64,000 nt of DNA. Source: Neckera pumila (Eukaryota; Streptophyta; Bryopsida; Hypnales; Neckeraceae). Location of the stretch: the NCBI GenBank assembly GCA_963969595.1, contig OZ018412.1, positions 16,308,501-16,372,500 of the forward strand. The letters are read 5' to 3'. Numbering within the stretch: position 1 is the stretch's first letter; every line of letters begins with the position of its first letter. Made by a program: the position numbers and the translations under genes. Positions 45,896-57,653 of the stretch are shown here, in pieces. Below the pieces are notes generated by a model. That model was not told where the DNA came from. It searched no databases and saw nothing but the letters and a program-made list of their open reading frames with translations.

Positions 45896-48008
45896 ATGGA
45901 GGGCACACTTGTTAATATTGAACCAGTCGGCCCTGTGCCCTTCTCGACAGATCAGTACACGGAGCTGCAGGTGAGCACGCCTGTGCAGGTGAAGAAAGCA
46001 AGCAAGAGGCCTAGGAATGGATCTGCTTCTGGGAATGGGAATGATGCGAATAGGCGAGAGTATTACGAGTGGAGCCACGGCGCTGTGCATTCGCTTTTAG
46101 ACATTTACGAGGAGAAATACTCCGCCCTGCAGAGGGGGAATTTACGAGGGCGGCATTGGCACGAGGTTGCTCAGCACGTGAGTTCGCGTGAAGATGGCAC
46201 CAAGTCGGTTAAGAGCAGTAAACAGTGTAAAATGAAGATCGAAAATCTGAAGCGACGGTATAAGGTAGTGGACCTTTCTGGCCAAATTCGTCCAGAGTTT
46301 CTGAAAATTGCAGATTGTACTTGGCTTGTATTCAAAAAAGATTTCAACACTAACGCGTTTTTTCTTCGAAGGAGTTTTTGATCTTTCAAGATTATTGGAG
46401 GAAATCGAAAGTTTTCTCAATCAGATGCAATCTTAGGTATTAGGAAGATGTTTTTAGTTCTGATATTTTGAGATGAACCTTTAATTAATACCTCATGTGG
46501 TCTTAAAACTTGGGGTTTTTGAGGTAGCTGGAGCTTCATGAGCTTAAATGAGGGTTTCTGTACTGCCACTAAATATTGTTAAGGTAGAGGTTACTATTTG
46601 CATTAATGTAAGCAATGTAACCAATATGCAAGAGTGTTCTTTCATTGGGAGGTTACTATAGAGCTCACTGGAGAGCTCACTTTGGATACAAGAACCAAAC
46701 TCTCTTGAGGTCAAAATTTTCTCATTCGATGTATGAACTTCTTATGCAATCATTTCAAAGTGGGAGGTTGTAAACCACAATTGAAGGGACAGCAGGGCAA
46801 CCGCATTTCCATTCAAAGAATAGTGGCGATTGACATTTAGCCAATTCATGCTTACAACAAATTTGCTAATTGGACGCCTATCGAGTCTATAATCAGATGA
46901 GTTGTGGCTTGTAACAGGGGTCAGTCACTAGGAGACGGGATCATATATATTACCTTAACAGGGAACTATCTTATGAGAATTCGTTGCATATATTTGGTGT
47001 AGATGGAGAAGACACATAGAATTGGCAATCCTGCGTTAGCAGGTACGAGCCGGTGGCCATACTACGACAGACTCGATGGTATGCTTGGTTTTACTCCGAA
47101 AGCTCTTGCTGGAAGTCAACGGGATTGCGCCGACACTCTGTCTGGCTCCGAGCCCCTGTCCTCGCAAGAGGCACATCCGAAATCGAAGGGAGTCTTCGCA
47201 GAGCCAGCTGTGGAGTGCGAAGGGGAAAGTGAAATGCCTGCTGCAACTCCTGTGGCTGAAGTTCGAGAAATTTCGCCGGACGTTGGGGATGATGATCAAG
47301 ACGAAGGAGTTCCTCCTCAGACCAGGAAAGATAGCAAGACCGATGCTAGCGAAGTCAATACCATGTTAAATATTCCGGGTACATCTGGAGCTAAGACTCG
47401 AAGCAAGCTTCCTGTACGGAGTTCGCTCTCAAATCCGACTGTGCTTTTAGTGAGTATTCTGACTCTGAAGTTGCACTCTGTTGGTGTTACATGTCCATGA
47501 ACTTTCGAAGTTAGTGAAGCACTTCACCTCTTCAGTGCTCAAGCTAACGATAGAAAGTCGTTTTTGAAAGCTAACAGTCGATTATCGAAACTTCCAAAAC
47601 ACATTTCTGTTATTAAAAATGTAGGTCATAATTGTATTCCTTCTGTTGGTGCATGATTTATTTTAACTCATATGGATATGGAAGCAGCCACTTTTGGCCA
47701 TTTGGGCACGTAGGGGTTAACATGCCTCCCTACTTGTTGATAAGCTAAGAAGGAGAGTATATATCAATTTTTTTCCTTACAAAGCATCCTCTTTACAGGC
47801 CAACAGTATTACAGCATTTGCAGAGGTCTTATCGCGAATAGAGCGAGCCAAAATGGAGATGCACAAGGACTTGGAGCGACAGCGTACCGAAGCAGACCTG
47901 AAGCGAACTCAGATGGTGCTGGATAACCAGCTGCAGATTGCAAAGCTCATCCTAAAGGGGCGGAAACGGAAAGGACGTTCTTTATCATCGTCTTCTGAAT
48001 CTGATTAG
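45896..48008 (+). CDS. Trihelix (GT) transcription factor, SIP1-like
   Basis: Three exons, 45896-46264, 47003-47449, 47799-48008, GT-AG and all in phase 0; 341 residues. The ATG at 45896 is the first in the frame. The trihelix DNA-binding domain (about residues 55-125) shows the SIP1-type pattern: YEWSHGAVHSLLDIYEEKY, a GNLRGRHWHEVAQHV second helix, then KQCKMKIENLKRRYK, interrupted by intron 1 exactly after RRYK. The next exon opens with SRWPYYDRLDGMLG, the short motif that follows the domain in this clade. Exon 3 encodes a charged helix (RIERAKMEMHKDLERQRTEA) typical of the C-terminal coiled coil, and the tail is Lys/Arg then Ser rich, a likely nuclear signal. Targets are unknown. Intron 2 contains a stray TTAA-type end. 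Confidence 0.88.
47694..47720. mobile_element. Isolated TTAA-element right end in trihelix intron 2
   Basis: GGCCATTTGGGCACGTAGGGG followed by TTAA at 47717-47720 matches the right end of the group C element at about 2284-2306. No left partner is found within the intron, so it is a remnant. Confidence 0.45.
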
Positions 48009-50124
48009 GTATGCCCTCTTGATGAAATCCGTGTATCTGCATTTTTTTTAGCAGATCATTAAACCCAGGGGTTTGTGCAATGGGACAGGAGTAGTGCAGA
48101 GGATGTCACGATGTCCTATCCGAAGTATAGAGGACTGTAATGTTTTAAAAAACAACAATGGTCCGTGCGATGATCACCCCCTTAGGACCCCTTCTTTGTC
48201 CATTTTTTTCTACGACCTTCAACAGCACGGCGTTCTGTCCTTATCAAAATTCCTACTCCGTAGGGTTTGTGATATTCGAAGGTACTGATGCGCCTCCTGA
48301 AGCCGGGAAAGAGTTTATTTCATGTGCAAGGGGCTTCAAAACGTTGCGCCAGGAGGAAAGAACGCAATAGTGCGTTGGTTTCCTCCTCCGGGTCCTCTGG
48401 CACATGGAACTTTAGAGTCGGCTATACTTTGAGTTTTGAGATGGATGATATTGCTTGTTGCAAATCGTTTATATAGAAAGCAATTTTCTTGGTTTTATGT
48501 TTGTTTCTGCTGCTTGCACTAATCGTTGCCATGAATTTGACCTACAGGTATTACGCCTTCAGCTTGCTATTTACAAATCGCAGGTTGCGAGGTGGAGAAT
48601 TTGATGCGCATGGATTTGTCAGATTCTTCATTGCACTAACAAATGTGTACAAGACTCGTCAAAGATTAGGTTTGACGAAGTATCGACCTATTTTTCTTGC
48701 TACTTTACTCCATTCTCCAGGTGATCATGCCGCGACACCTCTCCTTGCGGCGAAACACTCCTCAAATTCAACATGCAAGCAAAGACTAATGTTCTACCCA
48801 TGAATATTCAAAGGCAAGCCCTCGATCTGAGTAGACAAACAGACGATCGTGGTGTGCAGGGGATGTGATTCTAGCACTCGTGAGGTTCAGACAAAGCCTT
48901 AGTATGAAGACGGTCCTCTATCCGTTACTGGAGGGAGAAACTTACAATTGTGAGCAGTATGAATAACTTGCGACACCCAAAGTGACAATTGTCAAGCAGC
49001 AGCACGGTTGGAGGATGGTGAATTAGTTCTTAATTAGAAGCTTTGCCCCTTGAGTGTATGTTCCTGTAAAGTATTGATTGCACGTATTGCTTCTTGACAA
49101 TTGTTCCCACAGCGCTGAGACCAATTCTATGGCATTTGAGTGCTGGGATTTCTGTTGCCCTATTTACAATTGTAAGTCTGACCGACATCTTGCCTCTCCT
49201 CTCGGGACCTGGGCTTATTGCATAACATTCATTTTAGCCAGTGAAGCACTGTATCCTTTCTAAGCTTGCTTACAGATCCTGAGATGTTTATATTTACAAA
49301 CGTTGAGATAATGTTGACATTTCTTTTCAAATGCTGAAATAGTGCACTGACAAAGTGCGTTTCTGTTGTTGATTGGTTCTACAGACAATTCCTTTTTGAT
49401 ACCGCTCTTGGCGTGAAACTTGTTCTCATTATTGGATTTCTCATTATTGGGTGTCAGTGCTGGTGAATTGATAACTATTTGAAATAGCATATACTGTATA
49501 TGTGGGGCTATTGGTTGCTTTTTCATTATTATTGAATTTTTTTTATTTTTTTTATTTTTGAACAAGTGGAAAGAAGCATTGCATTAAATAAAAATGAACA
49601 CAATACATTCAAACCACGAAGGCTGGTCAATGAAGAGATAAGAGGAAAAATGGAAAAGGAAAGACAATGAAAGGCAAGCTAAGAGAATAAGGAAGAGAAT
49701 AAGCTAAAAGGATGCTAGTACCATTTTTCTTAGGATTGGAGATTTAAGCCAAACACAATCAAATTTGGCCCAAATACTTGTTGCATCTTGTTGGCATTAT
49801 TATTATTGAATTTTATAACCCTCAAGGAAGTGGGTTTCAATTGTTGATTTGAGAAGACATGGCGCTCCATCCAAAACATTGTTAATCGTGTAGGTCCTCT
49901 GCATCTTGAAAGTGGACCTGATTGTAACTTTCAAAGTACTAATTTCAAGTACTAATTTTAGTTTTGATTTAAACTTGGAAAATGAAGCTTAATAAATTAT
50001 ATTTCTATTTTATTTGAAAACTTTGAAAAAATACAAATATTAAATGAGGTATTGCAATTGAAAGCTCCATGTGTTAAGATATAAATAATGCAATGTTGTA
50101 TGTATTTCACTAGTATTTATTTCT
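48009..50124. other. Downstream of the trihelix gene
   Basis: The stop codon is followed at once by GTATGC, so the 3' UTR may contain an intron; a CTACAG acceptor is available at about 48543-48548. Frames of 60-104 residues have no recognisable product. After 49500 there are poly(T) tracts and AT-rich repeat-like DNA. No second gene is supported. Confidence 0.45.
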
Positions 50125-50687
50125 TTAACCCTTAAAGGACCGAAGCACATTTTGGGCACAAATTTTAAAGAATTGTTACTTTTCAAGGCAATGAGAAAAA
50201 AATGATTTTTTTTTTTTTTTCCAAAATTTAAATCGTACAAATTTGTACCAGACTACTATGGGAATTTTGACCATATAGATTGAAAGATTATAATGTTTGA
50301 AGTTAAAAGAAAAAGCTTTTTTTTTTACCGTGCCTGATATGAAAGGTAGAATTTAGCTCCTCCTAGAGTGAGATTTTTACATTGTACATGGTTGTTTTTT
50401 GGGACATTTGCATCTTGTATCATGTTAATTACATACCTACCAAATTTTATAATTATGAGAGGAGTTTTGCACATGCTACCTGAAGCTGTCCGGGTTGCTC
50501 CAAAAGTTTGAAGCAACATAACTTTTGATCTGGGTAATTGATTGGAAAAAAATTATATTCCCACTTAAGAGGTACATGTTCAGACGTTGTGTCAATATTT
50601 GAAGAACATCCATTAGAAAATGACTTTATGCACCTACCCAAGATCACTAGTGTACATTCAATGGTCATTTGGTCCTTTAGGAGTTAA
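50125..50687. mobile_element. TTAA element (563 bp)
   Basis: TTAA at 50125-50128 and 50684-50687. Left end TTAACCCTTAAAGGACC; right end, reverse complemented, TTAACTCCTAAAGGACC: 15 of 17 agree. Inside, TAGATTGAAAGATTATAATG is shared with the element at 2303-3546. Non-coding. Confidence 0.78.
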
Positions 50688-52823
50688 AATTGATTTTCAA
50701 GTTTAAATTACAAAATGTTCTTTTTCATTCTAACCTTTGTTTTGGTCAAAATCCCAAATCATTTTATAAATATATTTTCTAATTGATATTATTGTAATTT
50801 TATATATATTGGAGGGAGCAATGTCAAAGGCTTCATGCATTACAAGAAAAATGAGGCTTGATGAAGGTCACAAGTTTGGAGACAATGGAGAACACTAGCC
50901 AGAAATAGAAAGGGAAAAAAATCCCCTAAAAATTGCAAGGTAACTGAGGGTGACTAAAAATGCATGAATTGCACAGATCTCTTCAAAAATTTGAAAAAAA
51001 TTTGAAATAAAATCAGCATTAAAATGAATCCAAAATTGCAATTTGTTGTGGCCAAAATCTACTATGTCATATTGCAATTTTTAAACTATTTAATTATTAT
51101 TAAAAGATAATTTTTAAAATAAAATAAAAACTTGGTCAATATTAGTGCTGATTTTGGAATTTGAAAAAGAGGCAACCCAAATGAGGGGCAATTTTTTATA
51201 TAATGCAGATTCCAATGACAAGGATTTATTTATGGATAGAACTTATGCACTACTATTCTACCTTGGCAAATTGTATGATGACTATTTGATTCATTGTTGC
51301 TTGCTAACTTACATGCCAAAGAACCTTGGACCCATCCTGACAATCTAGTTTATTAGTCCCCGCAAGCCATTTGACATAGAAATCATTAAACTCAAATCCT
51401 TAAAATACTAGGAAAGGACATTCTAATCTTCCAAGGACCTCCAAAGGGGAGCTGATAGCAATGTTATGTTTGCCAAATTGTAGGGTCTCTTTTCACCTTT
51501 GTAGAATTTATGTCAGTCTTTCATCATCTCATCAAGTCCAATATCCTATTTGAATGCTCCTACTGTAGCTATACTTAATGAACACAAAAATCAACATCAT
51601 CTATATCCAAGATTTAAATTACTATCAATGATTTTAGATAACACATGCTAAGAAAAAAATTTCATTTTTTTTCAATTGCCAATAAGATCTAGCCAAAATA
51701 AAGACATTTAAATGATGGAAACCATGCTCAATGATAGGAACGTGCAAGTAGGGCATATTTAAACTGACAAAGCAAGCTCTCAAAGTTCTCCAAGAATTTT
51801 GTCAAAAAGTGCAGTAAATGACATTTGTATCCAAAAAGTCTACATTTGACAATTGGACAATTAGGCCATTGTTATAACTTTTATTACTACATGAAATTGC
51901 ACATATGTTAACAAGAAAATTAGGCAATGTTTATGTCTTTCTTGAAATCTAAAAATGTCTACATCTCTTTGCAATTTTGTTGCAAATTAAGAGTCTTAGC
52001 CAGAATGTACACCTTAATATGAAAGCCTACAATCAATTTTGGATACGCCTATATTTCACACCTTGAAAATTCATAATGTATTCACACATTGTCCATAAAA
52101 TACATATTCAATGAATTTGGAATATTTCTTCAACATTTCATAGCCAAAACCTAACAAACAATAATACAAATCATAGGAAGATACCTATAGGAATATTCAG
52201 ATAATTATTGTTTGAGGTAGTTACTTCATAAAATGAAATGTCAAACCATTCTTCATCAATTACGTGTATAAGGTATACACCTGTAATTAATACAACATAA
52301 AATATGTCACTTTGATTTAGACCAAAAAGCACACAAAAACTTAGCTATTGATTAAACAAAATGTACACAATCAAAATGTGTGAGTCTATGAGAGTCTAAT
52401 GTTGGTTTCTAGTACACCAAGAGACAATACTTTGAAAATTTATAATTAACTTAAATTGTAACCAAATTTTGCATGTTTGAAGTACATTATAATCATCATT
52501 TAGTTTTTAGTAAGATCCAATGAAAATAGTTTAAGTTAAACCCTACAAGGACTTGTCCTTTTCAAGGTTAATAAAACTATGCGTAGTTGTAATTTGTGAC
52601 GATTATAGGTTAGCATACCCTACTATAAGAAAAAGTCTTGATTTGTTGTTGGCATAATAATCTTCATCACGATTTATAGGAGAGAACCAAAAGTATATTG
52701 TAACTCATAGCTACTTCCTCTTTCAAGCTTCTATTCATATATACAACTTCTCATTGCTTTACAATAGTAGAGTCCTTATTACAAGATGTCTTCTACTTCA
52801 AGATTTTGTAGTTCTTATCCATT
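50688..52823. other. AT-rich intergenic DNA
   Basis: No gene or bounded element recognised. Confidence 0.5.
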
Positions 52824-52972
52824 TTAATTCTAGAAGGATGAGGCCCCCCATGACCAAGGAAGTCACCGAAATATTTTGCTTATTAGACCAATAGGTGCAT
52901 TTTTAGTTTCTAAAGTTAACAGTGAAGTCATCCATATGACTTCATAGGTGCGCAACATCCTTACAAGGTTAA
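52824..52972. mobile_element. TTAA miniature element, group B (149 bp)
   Basis: TTAATTCTAGAAGGATG at the left; right end, reverse complemented, TTAACCTTGTAAGGATG. The interior GGCCCCCCATGACCAAGG, AGTCACCGAAA and GACCAATAGGTGCATTTTT matches 18557-18705, and the two copies have the same length. Confidence 0.8.
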
Positions 52973-53689
52973 ATTCTCATCAAGCAATTATAAACCCCAA
53001 CTTCTCATAAAGAAAAGAACTTACACATTGAGTTTTGAAGTCTGCTTTGAGAATCATCCCCCACGTCAATCTTACACTCTAGCACGTCTACCACCCCATG
53101 TAAAGTAGTATGCTCTCCAAGTGACCTTTTAAGAGTTGATTGCATTTGGGGTCTTTGAAACAATTTTCAGTAAACTTTGTTTAGAAAGAAAAATGGAATT
53201 GACATCTAACCCAAGTCATTTCCTAATTTTGGGACCTTCATGGAATTAGTTATGAATTTTCAAAGTTGAAATGCAATGGTCACTAAAAGCAACCACCTCT
53301 TGAAATGTCTTGAAATGTACCTCTGTATTACTGGTTGCTTTTAGAGCACCCCTACGTTATTGATGAGATCATGCTAGGTCTCTCAAACGTGGAGCCCAGC
53401 GGGTTTTTTTCTAGCAATATTGCCAGATTCGGAGAACTTGTCAGAGCGTTTTACCACTGTGCCTAGCTCCCTCTAGATATCCACCTTTGTTGGGAGGGCA
53501 TGCAACGGTTCACTGTTGCTCTACAGTGCAAAAACACACACCCTGGTGGAGCCTGATTGCTGAAAAGCACATCCTTTTTTGACATTCGGCATGTACCATT
53601 TTCCACAACCCGAGATTTGAGTTATCTAGTACAACATAACAGCACAAAAGCCAATCTACCAAAAGTAGAAAGCTAACTACTATCAGAAG
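52973..53689. other. Intergenic DNA
   Basis: No gene or RNA recognised. GC increases towards 53400. Confidence 0.45.
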
Positions 53690-53727
53690 CTCGAATTATT
53701 CTCGAATCAGCAGAAACACCTGGTGCA

Positions 53728-53957
53728 TTAACCCTTAAACGCCGGGCTGGTGGCCGTGGAAATCACCCTTTTGCAAAACCGTGAGAACAATTGGCTTAAA
53801 AAAATGAAAAAGTATTCATTGGAAGTCAAACTACTGTAAAGGACCTTCCTTTTCACAACAAAATTTGGAGGATGAATAGTTGCGTTTCTGTCCTACACAG
53901 GAGATTCTCTTGTCATTCATCGGACGCAGAACGTCCGCCTCGACGTTCAAGGGTTAA
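53728..53957. mobile_element. TTAA miniature element, group E (230 bp)
   Basis: TTAA at 53728-53731 and 53954-53957. Left TTAACCCTTAAACGCC; right, reverse complemented, TTAACCCTTGAACGTC. It aligns with 1171-1370. It interrupts unit A of the tandem array: the units without it run CCTGGTACATTG...ACCAACACC, while unit A reads CCTGGTGCA-TTAA...TTAA-GAATGTTGACACC, so an empty site is present in the same window. Confidence 0.85.
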
Positions 53958-54467
53958 GAATGTTGACACCGTTGGCAAGTGCAAAGTAAGAAAGTCAAGG
54001 CTCAAGCAGCAGCATCATAGCATCGTGAGCTCACCACTTCAATCAGTACTAAGATCTCCAAAGGCACCAGAGTGATGAGAAGCAAATCTCCTGAGAAATC
54101 TCCATTGCACTGCATTGAATAGAAATAAATTGAATATAATAGAATGGGGATTGGGATTCAAACAAGCTTGTCAGGACTCTTACGGCAAGCATCTTCTTCA
54201 AGCAGAGGAAGATTGAACTAAGTTATTTTCCACAGCAGCGTTCGGGAAGATTTTGGAGCTCTACCAGTAGATATCCTCCTTCTACAATAATGGTCCGGGT
54301 TTTTTTTAGAGGGCACCGCTTTCATCCTTTTAACTCTGATTTTTTCTGGTTTTTTGCCCCCCATATCAGTTTGTAACCGGCCTATTTCCTTCCAAGTGAA
54401 AATTTGAAACGTGAAAATCCTCTAATGTCAAAAAATTGCCGGTTTACAATCTAAAAAAGACATTACA

Positions 54468-54519
54468 TTCTTGGCAGGAATTGAACTGGCATAGCCTTTC
54501 ACCAACTGAAAGCCAAGAA
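54468..54519 (-). ncRNA. tRNA-like / SINE-head sequence
   Basis: Read on the minus strand, TTCTTGGC and GCCAAGAA form an 8-bp end stem. Inside are a D-arm-like CTTTCAGTTGGTGAAAG (box A-like TGGCTTTCAGTTGG) and a T-arm CAGTTCAATTCCTG (box B-like AGTTCAATTCC). There is no anticodon arm, so it is not a working tRNA. Most likely the Pol III head of a SINE or a tRNA relic. It lies in the DNA inserted between tandem units A and B. Confidence 0.35.
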
Positions 54520-54582
54520 TCCTCCCAACCCATGCAACATGGAGTTAAGGATGGTCATTGAAAAGGTTGCAGAAATCAAAGT

Positions 54583-54780
54583 TTAGGGTTCATAATTTTC
54601 ACCTTCTTCAAAAGGATCCTCTACTGCCCTTGTTAAATACTTCTCAGGATTAGTAAATAAATATCTAAACTTTCTAGCATTCTTCCATAAGATGATGGCA
54701 TCCATTAAAATGGTCTCAAAGTCTTGGGCTGGTCCTTCCATGTTCACACGCATGACACTATCCAAATGTGTTGTTGTCAT
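54583..54780 (-). pseudogene. Possible hAT transposase C-terminal fragment
   Basis: A 65-residue frame with ATG. The stretch VMRVNMEGPAQDFE...ILWKNARKFRYLF loosely recalls the C-terminal part of plant hAT-type transposases and their relatives (an RVxxEGP segment followed by LW and basic residues). No upstream transposase is visible. I am unsure of the assignment; it could be chance or another domain. Confidence 0.3.
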
Positions 54781-55289
54781 GCAATTTCGGGTAGTGCAGA
54801 AGGCGGCCAGGCGAGAGCGGAGGAGGGCAATGACCGGTGGGGCGGCAGGTAGGTCAGATAGGTTTAGGGTTTTTTTGGGTTTTTTTACTTTTAGTTATTA
54901 AAAAAAATTTCAAACGGCCCTCCCGCCCCTCTTCCTCGGGTGCTCCCCTATGGCCAGCTGGCCCTGTCCCTAGCTGGTCCCACTGACCCCCTTATGCAAT
55001 ACCCAACCTCTTTATCTCAATACCCGACCTATCCTAACCCCGGGTATGTGCCACTTACGATACATGTATAGCAGCTAAAATCCTCCTTTTTACAAAACAA
55101 ACCGGTTAAACTCCACCCTATTACAAATTGAGGCGGGTAAATTATCCCCCAAATTTTTATGTACACTGGTTGATTGCCTATCTTATCAATTTTTCCTCCA
55201 GTTTTCCATCCTTCACTTTCAAAGCTCAACCGGTTTTTTGACCATTTCAACCGGCTAACTTTGTATTAACCGCCAGTTCTTCCCGGACA
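54781..55289. other. Insertion between tandem units, no supported gene
   Basis: Mixed GC-rich DNA with frames on the minus strand but no recognisable product. It is the rest of the roughly 1-kb sequence separating units A and B. Confidence 0.45.
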
Positions 55290-56318
55290 TTGTTCCACAG
55301 CAAACCTCAAATCAACTGAACACCTGGTACATTGTATTGTTACACTTATTATATACCAACACCGTTGGCAGGTCCAAAGTAACAAAATCAATGCAACAAA
55401 GCAGACGCATCCAAATTTCACGAGCTCACCACTTCGATCAACAATAAGATCGCCAAAGGCAACAGCTGATTTGACCTTAACCAGAGAGATGAGAAGCAAA
55501 TCTTCTGAGAGTTTTGCATTGCATTGAATAGAAATAAATTGAATATAATAGAATGGGGACTGGAATTCAAACAAGCTTGTCAGGAATCTCACGGCAAGCA
55601 TCTTCTTCAAGCAGAGGAAGATTGAACTATTCTCCACAGCAAACCTCAAATCAACTGAACACCTGGTACATTGTGTTGTTGCAATTATTATATACCAACG
55701 CCGTTGGCAGGTGCAAAGTAACACAAAGTCAAGGCACAAAGCAGCCGCATCCAAACCTCACGAGCTCACCACTTCGATCAACAATAAGATCGCCAAAGGC
55801 AACTGCTGACGAGATGAGAAGCAAATCTTCTGAGAGTTTTGCATTGAATTGAATAGAATAAAATTGAATATAATAGAACGGAATTCAAACAAGCTGCCAG
55901 GAATCTCACGGCAAGCGTCTTCTTCAATCGGGGAAAGATCGAACTATTCTTCAATCGGAGGAAGATCGAACTACACTTCAATCCGAGGAAGATTAAACTA
56001 TTCTTCAATAGGAGGAAGATTGAACTACTTTCCACAACAAACCTCAAATCAGCAGAAAAACCTGGTACATTGTGCTGTTACAACTTATTATACCAACACC
56101 GTGACCAGGTGCAAAGTAACAAAGCCCACGCTCAAAGCAGCAGCAGCATAGCCTCACGAGCTCACCACTTCAGTCCATTTCCCGAGAGGATTGCATTGCA
56201 TTGAATAGAATAAAATGTGGTTGGGATTCAAACAAGCTTGCCAGGAATCGTCTTCAGAGGCGCCGAAGGCGCCGAATGCTCAAAATTACTCACACTAAAA
56301 TGAAGAAACTCTCTCCCA

Positions 56319-57653
56319 TCAATCAATGGCGCCCCGCGTTCGTTTGGGCAGCAGCTGGTCTCTTCCTCCAAACCTGCGCTGCGCCCACCCTGTGAGCGGT
56401 AACAGCATCGAATACAAGAGCGTGAACAGGAACGGCGTGGACACCAGCCATCCCAACATGGCGTGCCCGAGCGCCGAGAACAACTCCCCAGAGGCCCGGC
56501 CTGTGACGGCCTGCCAGAGCGCGTCTTTTGACAGATTGAAGGCATTCGCGTGCATGATTTTCTCTCCGCCGCGTAAGAAAGGCAACATCAAACTCATCTG
56601 CAACGGAGTGGCGACAAAATTGGAAAGCATCATGATGGGTGGGTTGCACTTGGCGCCCAGAATCGCTGCAGCAATCCCACAGAACACCACCGTGACGCCG
56701 CAGATGGGGAACACGCCCAAGGTCATGCCCAGGGCAGCGGAGAATGCCAACTGCGTCGGTTCGGCTCCTCTGAAAAAACAAAATAAGAACGTCACTTACT
56801 CAAATGCTGCAAAAAGTGCACAACTCTGGTATCCCGAAAGATTTCGCACTCGGCATTTCATATCGACATTTCGCACTCAATTCGTAAACAGATGTTCTGT
56901 GTCACAGATCTCATTGGAAAGCGATTCAAAATGTGGCTCTAATGAGCTATAATACGCGTCGTAACTCCAAGAATTGAAATCACACAGCAAACAAACAATG
57001 CCACATACTTAAATACTGGTGTACATCGCAAGGATTGCCACGAGACACGAAAGGAATACATGGTCCTCGTAACTCGAAAACATTTCGCATAGAGATTTTG
57101 CACTCAATTCTTAAGCAGGTGTTCTGTGTCACATCTCGTTGCAAAGCTACGGAAAATACGCTTCTAATGAGCTACAATACGCGTCGTAACTCCGAGAACT
57201 GAGATCACAACCTTGGTAACCCGAGAAGATTTCGCACTCAGAATTCAAAATGAGATTCGCACTCGATTCTTAAACAGATGTTGTGTGTCATTGATCTCAT
57301 TGAAAAGGTATTAAAAATGCGCTTCTAATGAGCTACAATACGCATCGAGACTCCAAGAATGGAGATCCCAGAGCTATAATACGCATCGTAACTCCAACAA
57401 TTGAGATCACAAGCAGGTAGTTCGTTGACTTCAAGATTTCTACTTCATTTCTGGGTCAAATCTTGCGAGTGAGAGTTTGTTGGAAAGCTACGAGCAATGC
57501 GCTGCGAAGAAGATCCAAAAGATGGCATGAATTCGATAGGACAGGGAACGATAGAGCCTACCTTCGCAATTGCACCATGAACGGCTTGTAAATCCTGGTC
57601 CGCGCCCATCGCACCACGCGGTTACTCCGCCACCCGACCCGCTCCCTCTCCAT
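56319..57653 (-). CDS. DUF2062 family membrane protein
   Basis: Two minus-strand exons, 57653-57562 and 56769-56319, joined GT-AG across an Arg codon; 180 residues. Exon 1 is short and basic (WRSNRVVRWAR, KPFMVQLRR). Exon 2 opens with the family signature GAEPTQLAFSAALGMTLGVF and PICGVTVVFCG, then CNPPIMMLSNFVATPLQMS, and GHAMLGWLVSTPF. Two or three hydrophobic segments (about residues 37-77, 85-105 and 140-165) indicate an integral membrane protein. The conserved core is complete and the length is usual for plant members. The biochemical role is not established; bacterial relatives often lie near glycosyltransferase genes, which says little here. The single intron (792 bp) carries its own tandem repeats, and the 53690-56260 array begins about 60 bp beyond the stop codon. 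Confidence 0.88.
56880..57410. repeat. Imperfect tandem repeats in the DUF2062 intron
   Basis: Units centred on TGAGCTAYAATACGCGTCGT at 56942, 57168, 57328 and 57372 (spacings 226, 160 and 44), accompanied by TTTCGCACTCAATTCKTAAR and AACTCCRAGAATTGAGATCA. Each larger unit also carries a CAGRTGTTCTGTGTCA block. Wholly intronic apart from the worn first unit. Confidence 0.7.

Larger units (their letters stand above)
53690..56260. repeat. Tandem array of about 370-400 bp units, interrupted
   Basis: Four units: A about 53690-54240 (with a 230-bp TTAA insertion), B about 55290-55640, C about 55640-56040, D about 56040-56250 (short). Shared blocks in order: ACACCTGGTACATTG, ACCAACACCGTTGGCAGGTG, TCACGAGCTCACCACTTCGA, GATGAGAAGCAAATCTTCTG, TTGAATATAATAGAAYGG, ATTCAAACAAGCTTGTCAGG, ATCTTCTTCAAGCAGAGGAA. 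Unit C contains a further local run of four copies of TTCAATMGGAGGAAGAT (about 55925-56030). A and B are separated by about 1 kb of inserted sequence. No coding sense; the array ends at the 3' side of the DUF2062 gene. Confidence 0.85.

Noticed and set aside
48489..48803. 104-residue hydrophobic frame downstream of the trihelix gene
   Set aside because: No family similarity and interrupted by a plausible splice acceptor; probably 3' UTR or intergenic.
56326..56952. 208-residue plus-strand frame
   Set aside because: Antisense to the conserved DUF2062 exon; its codons give no known domain.
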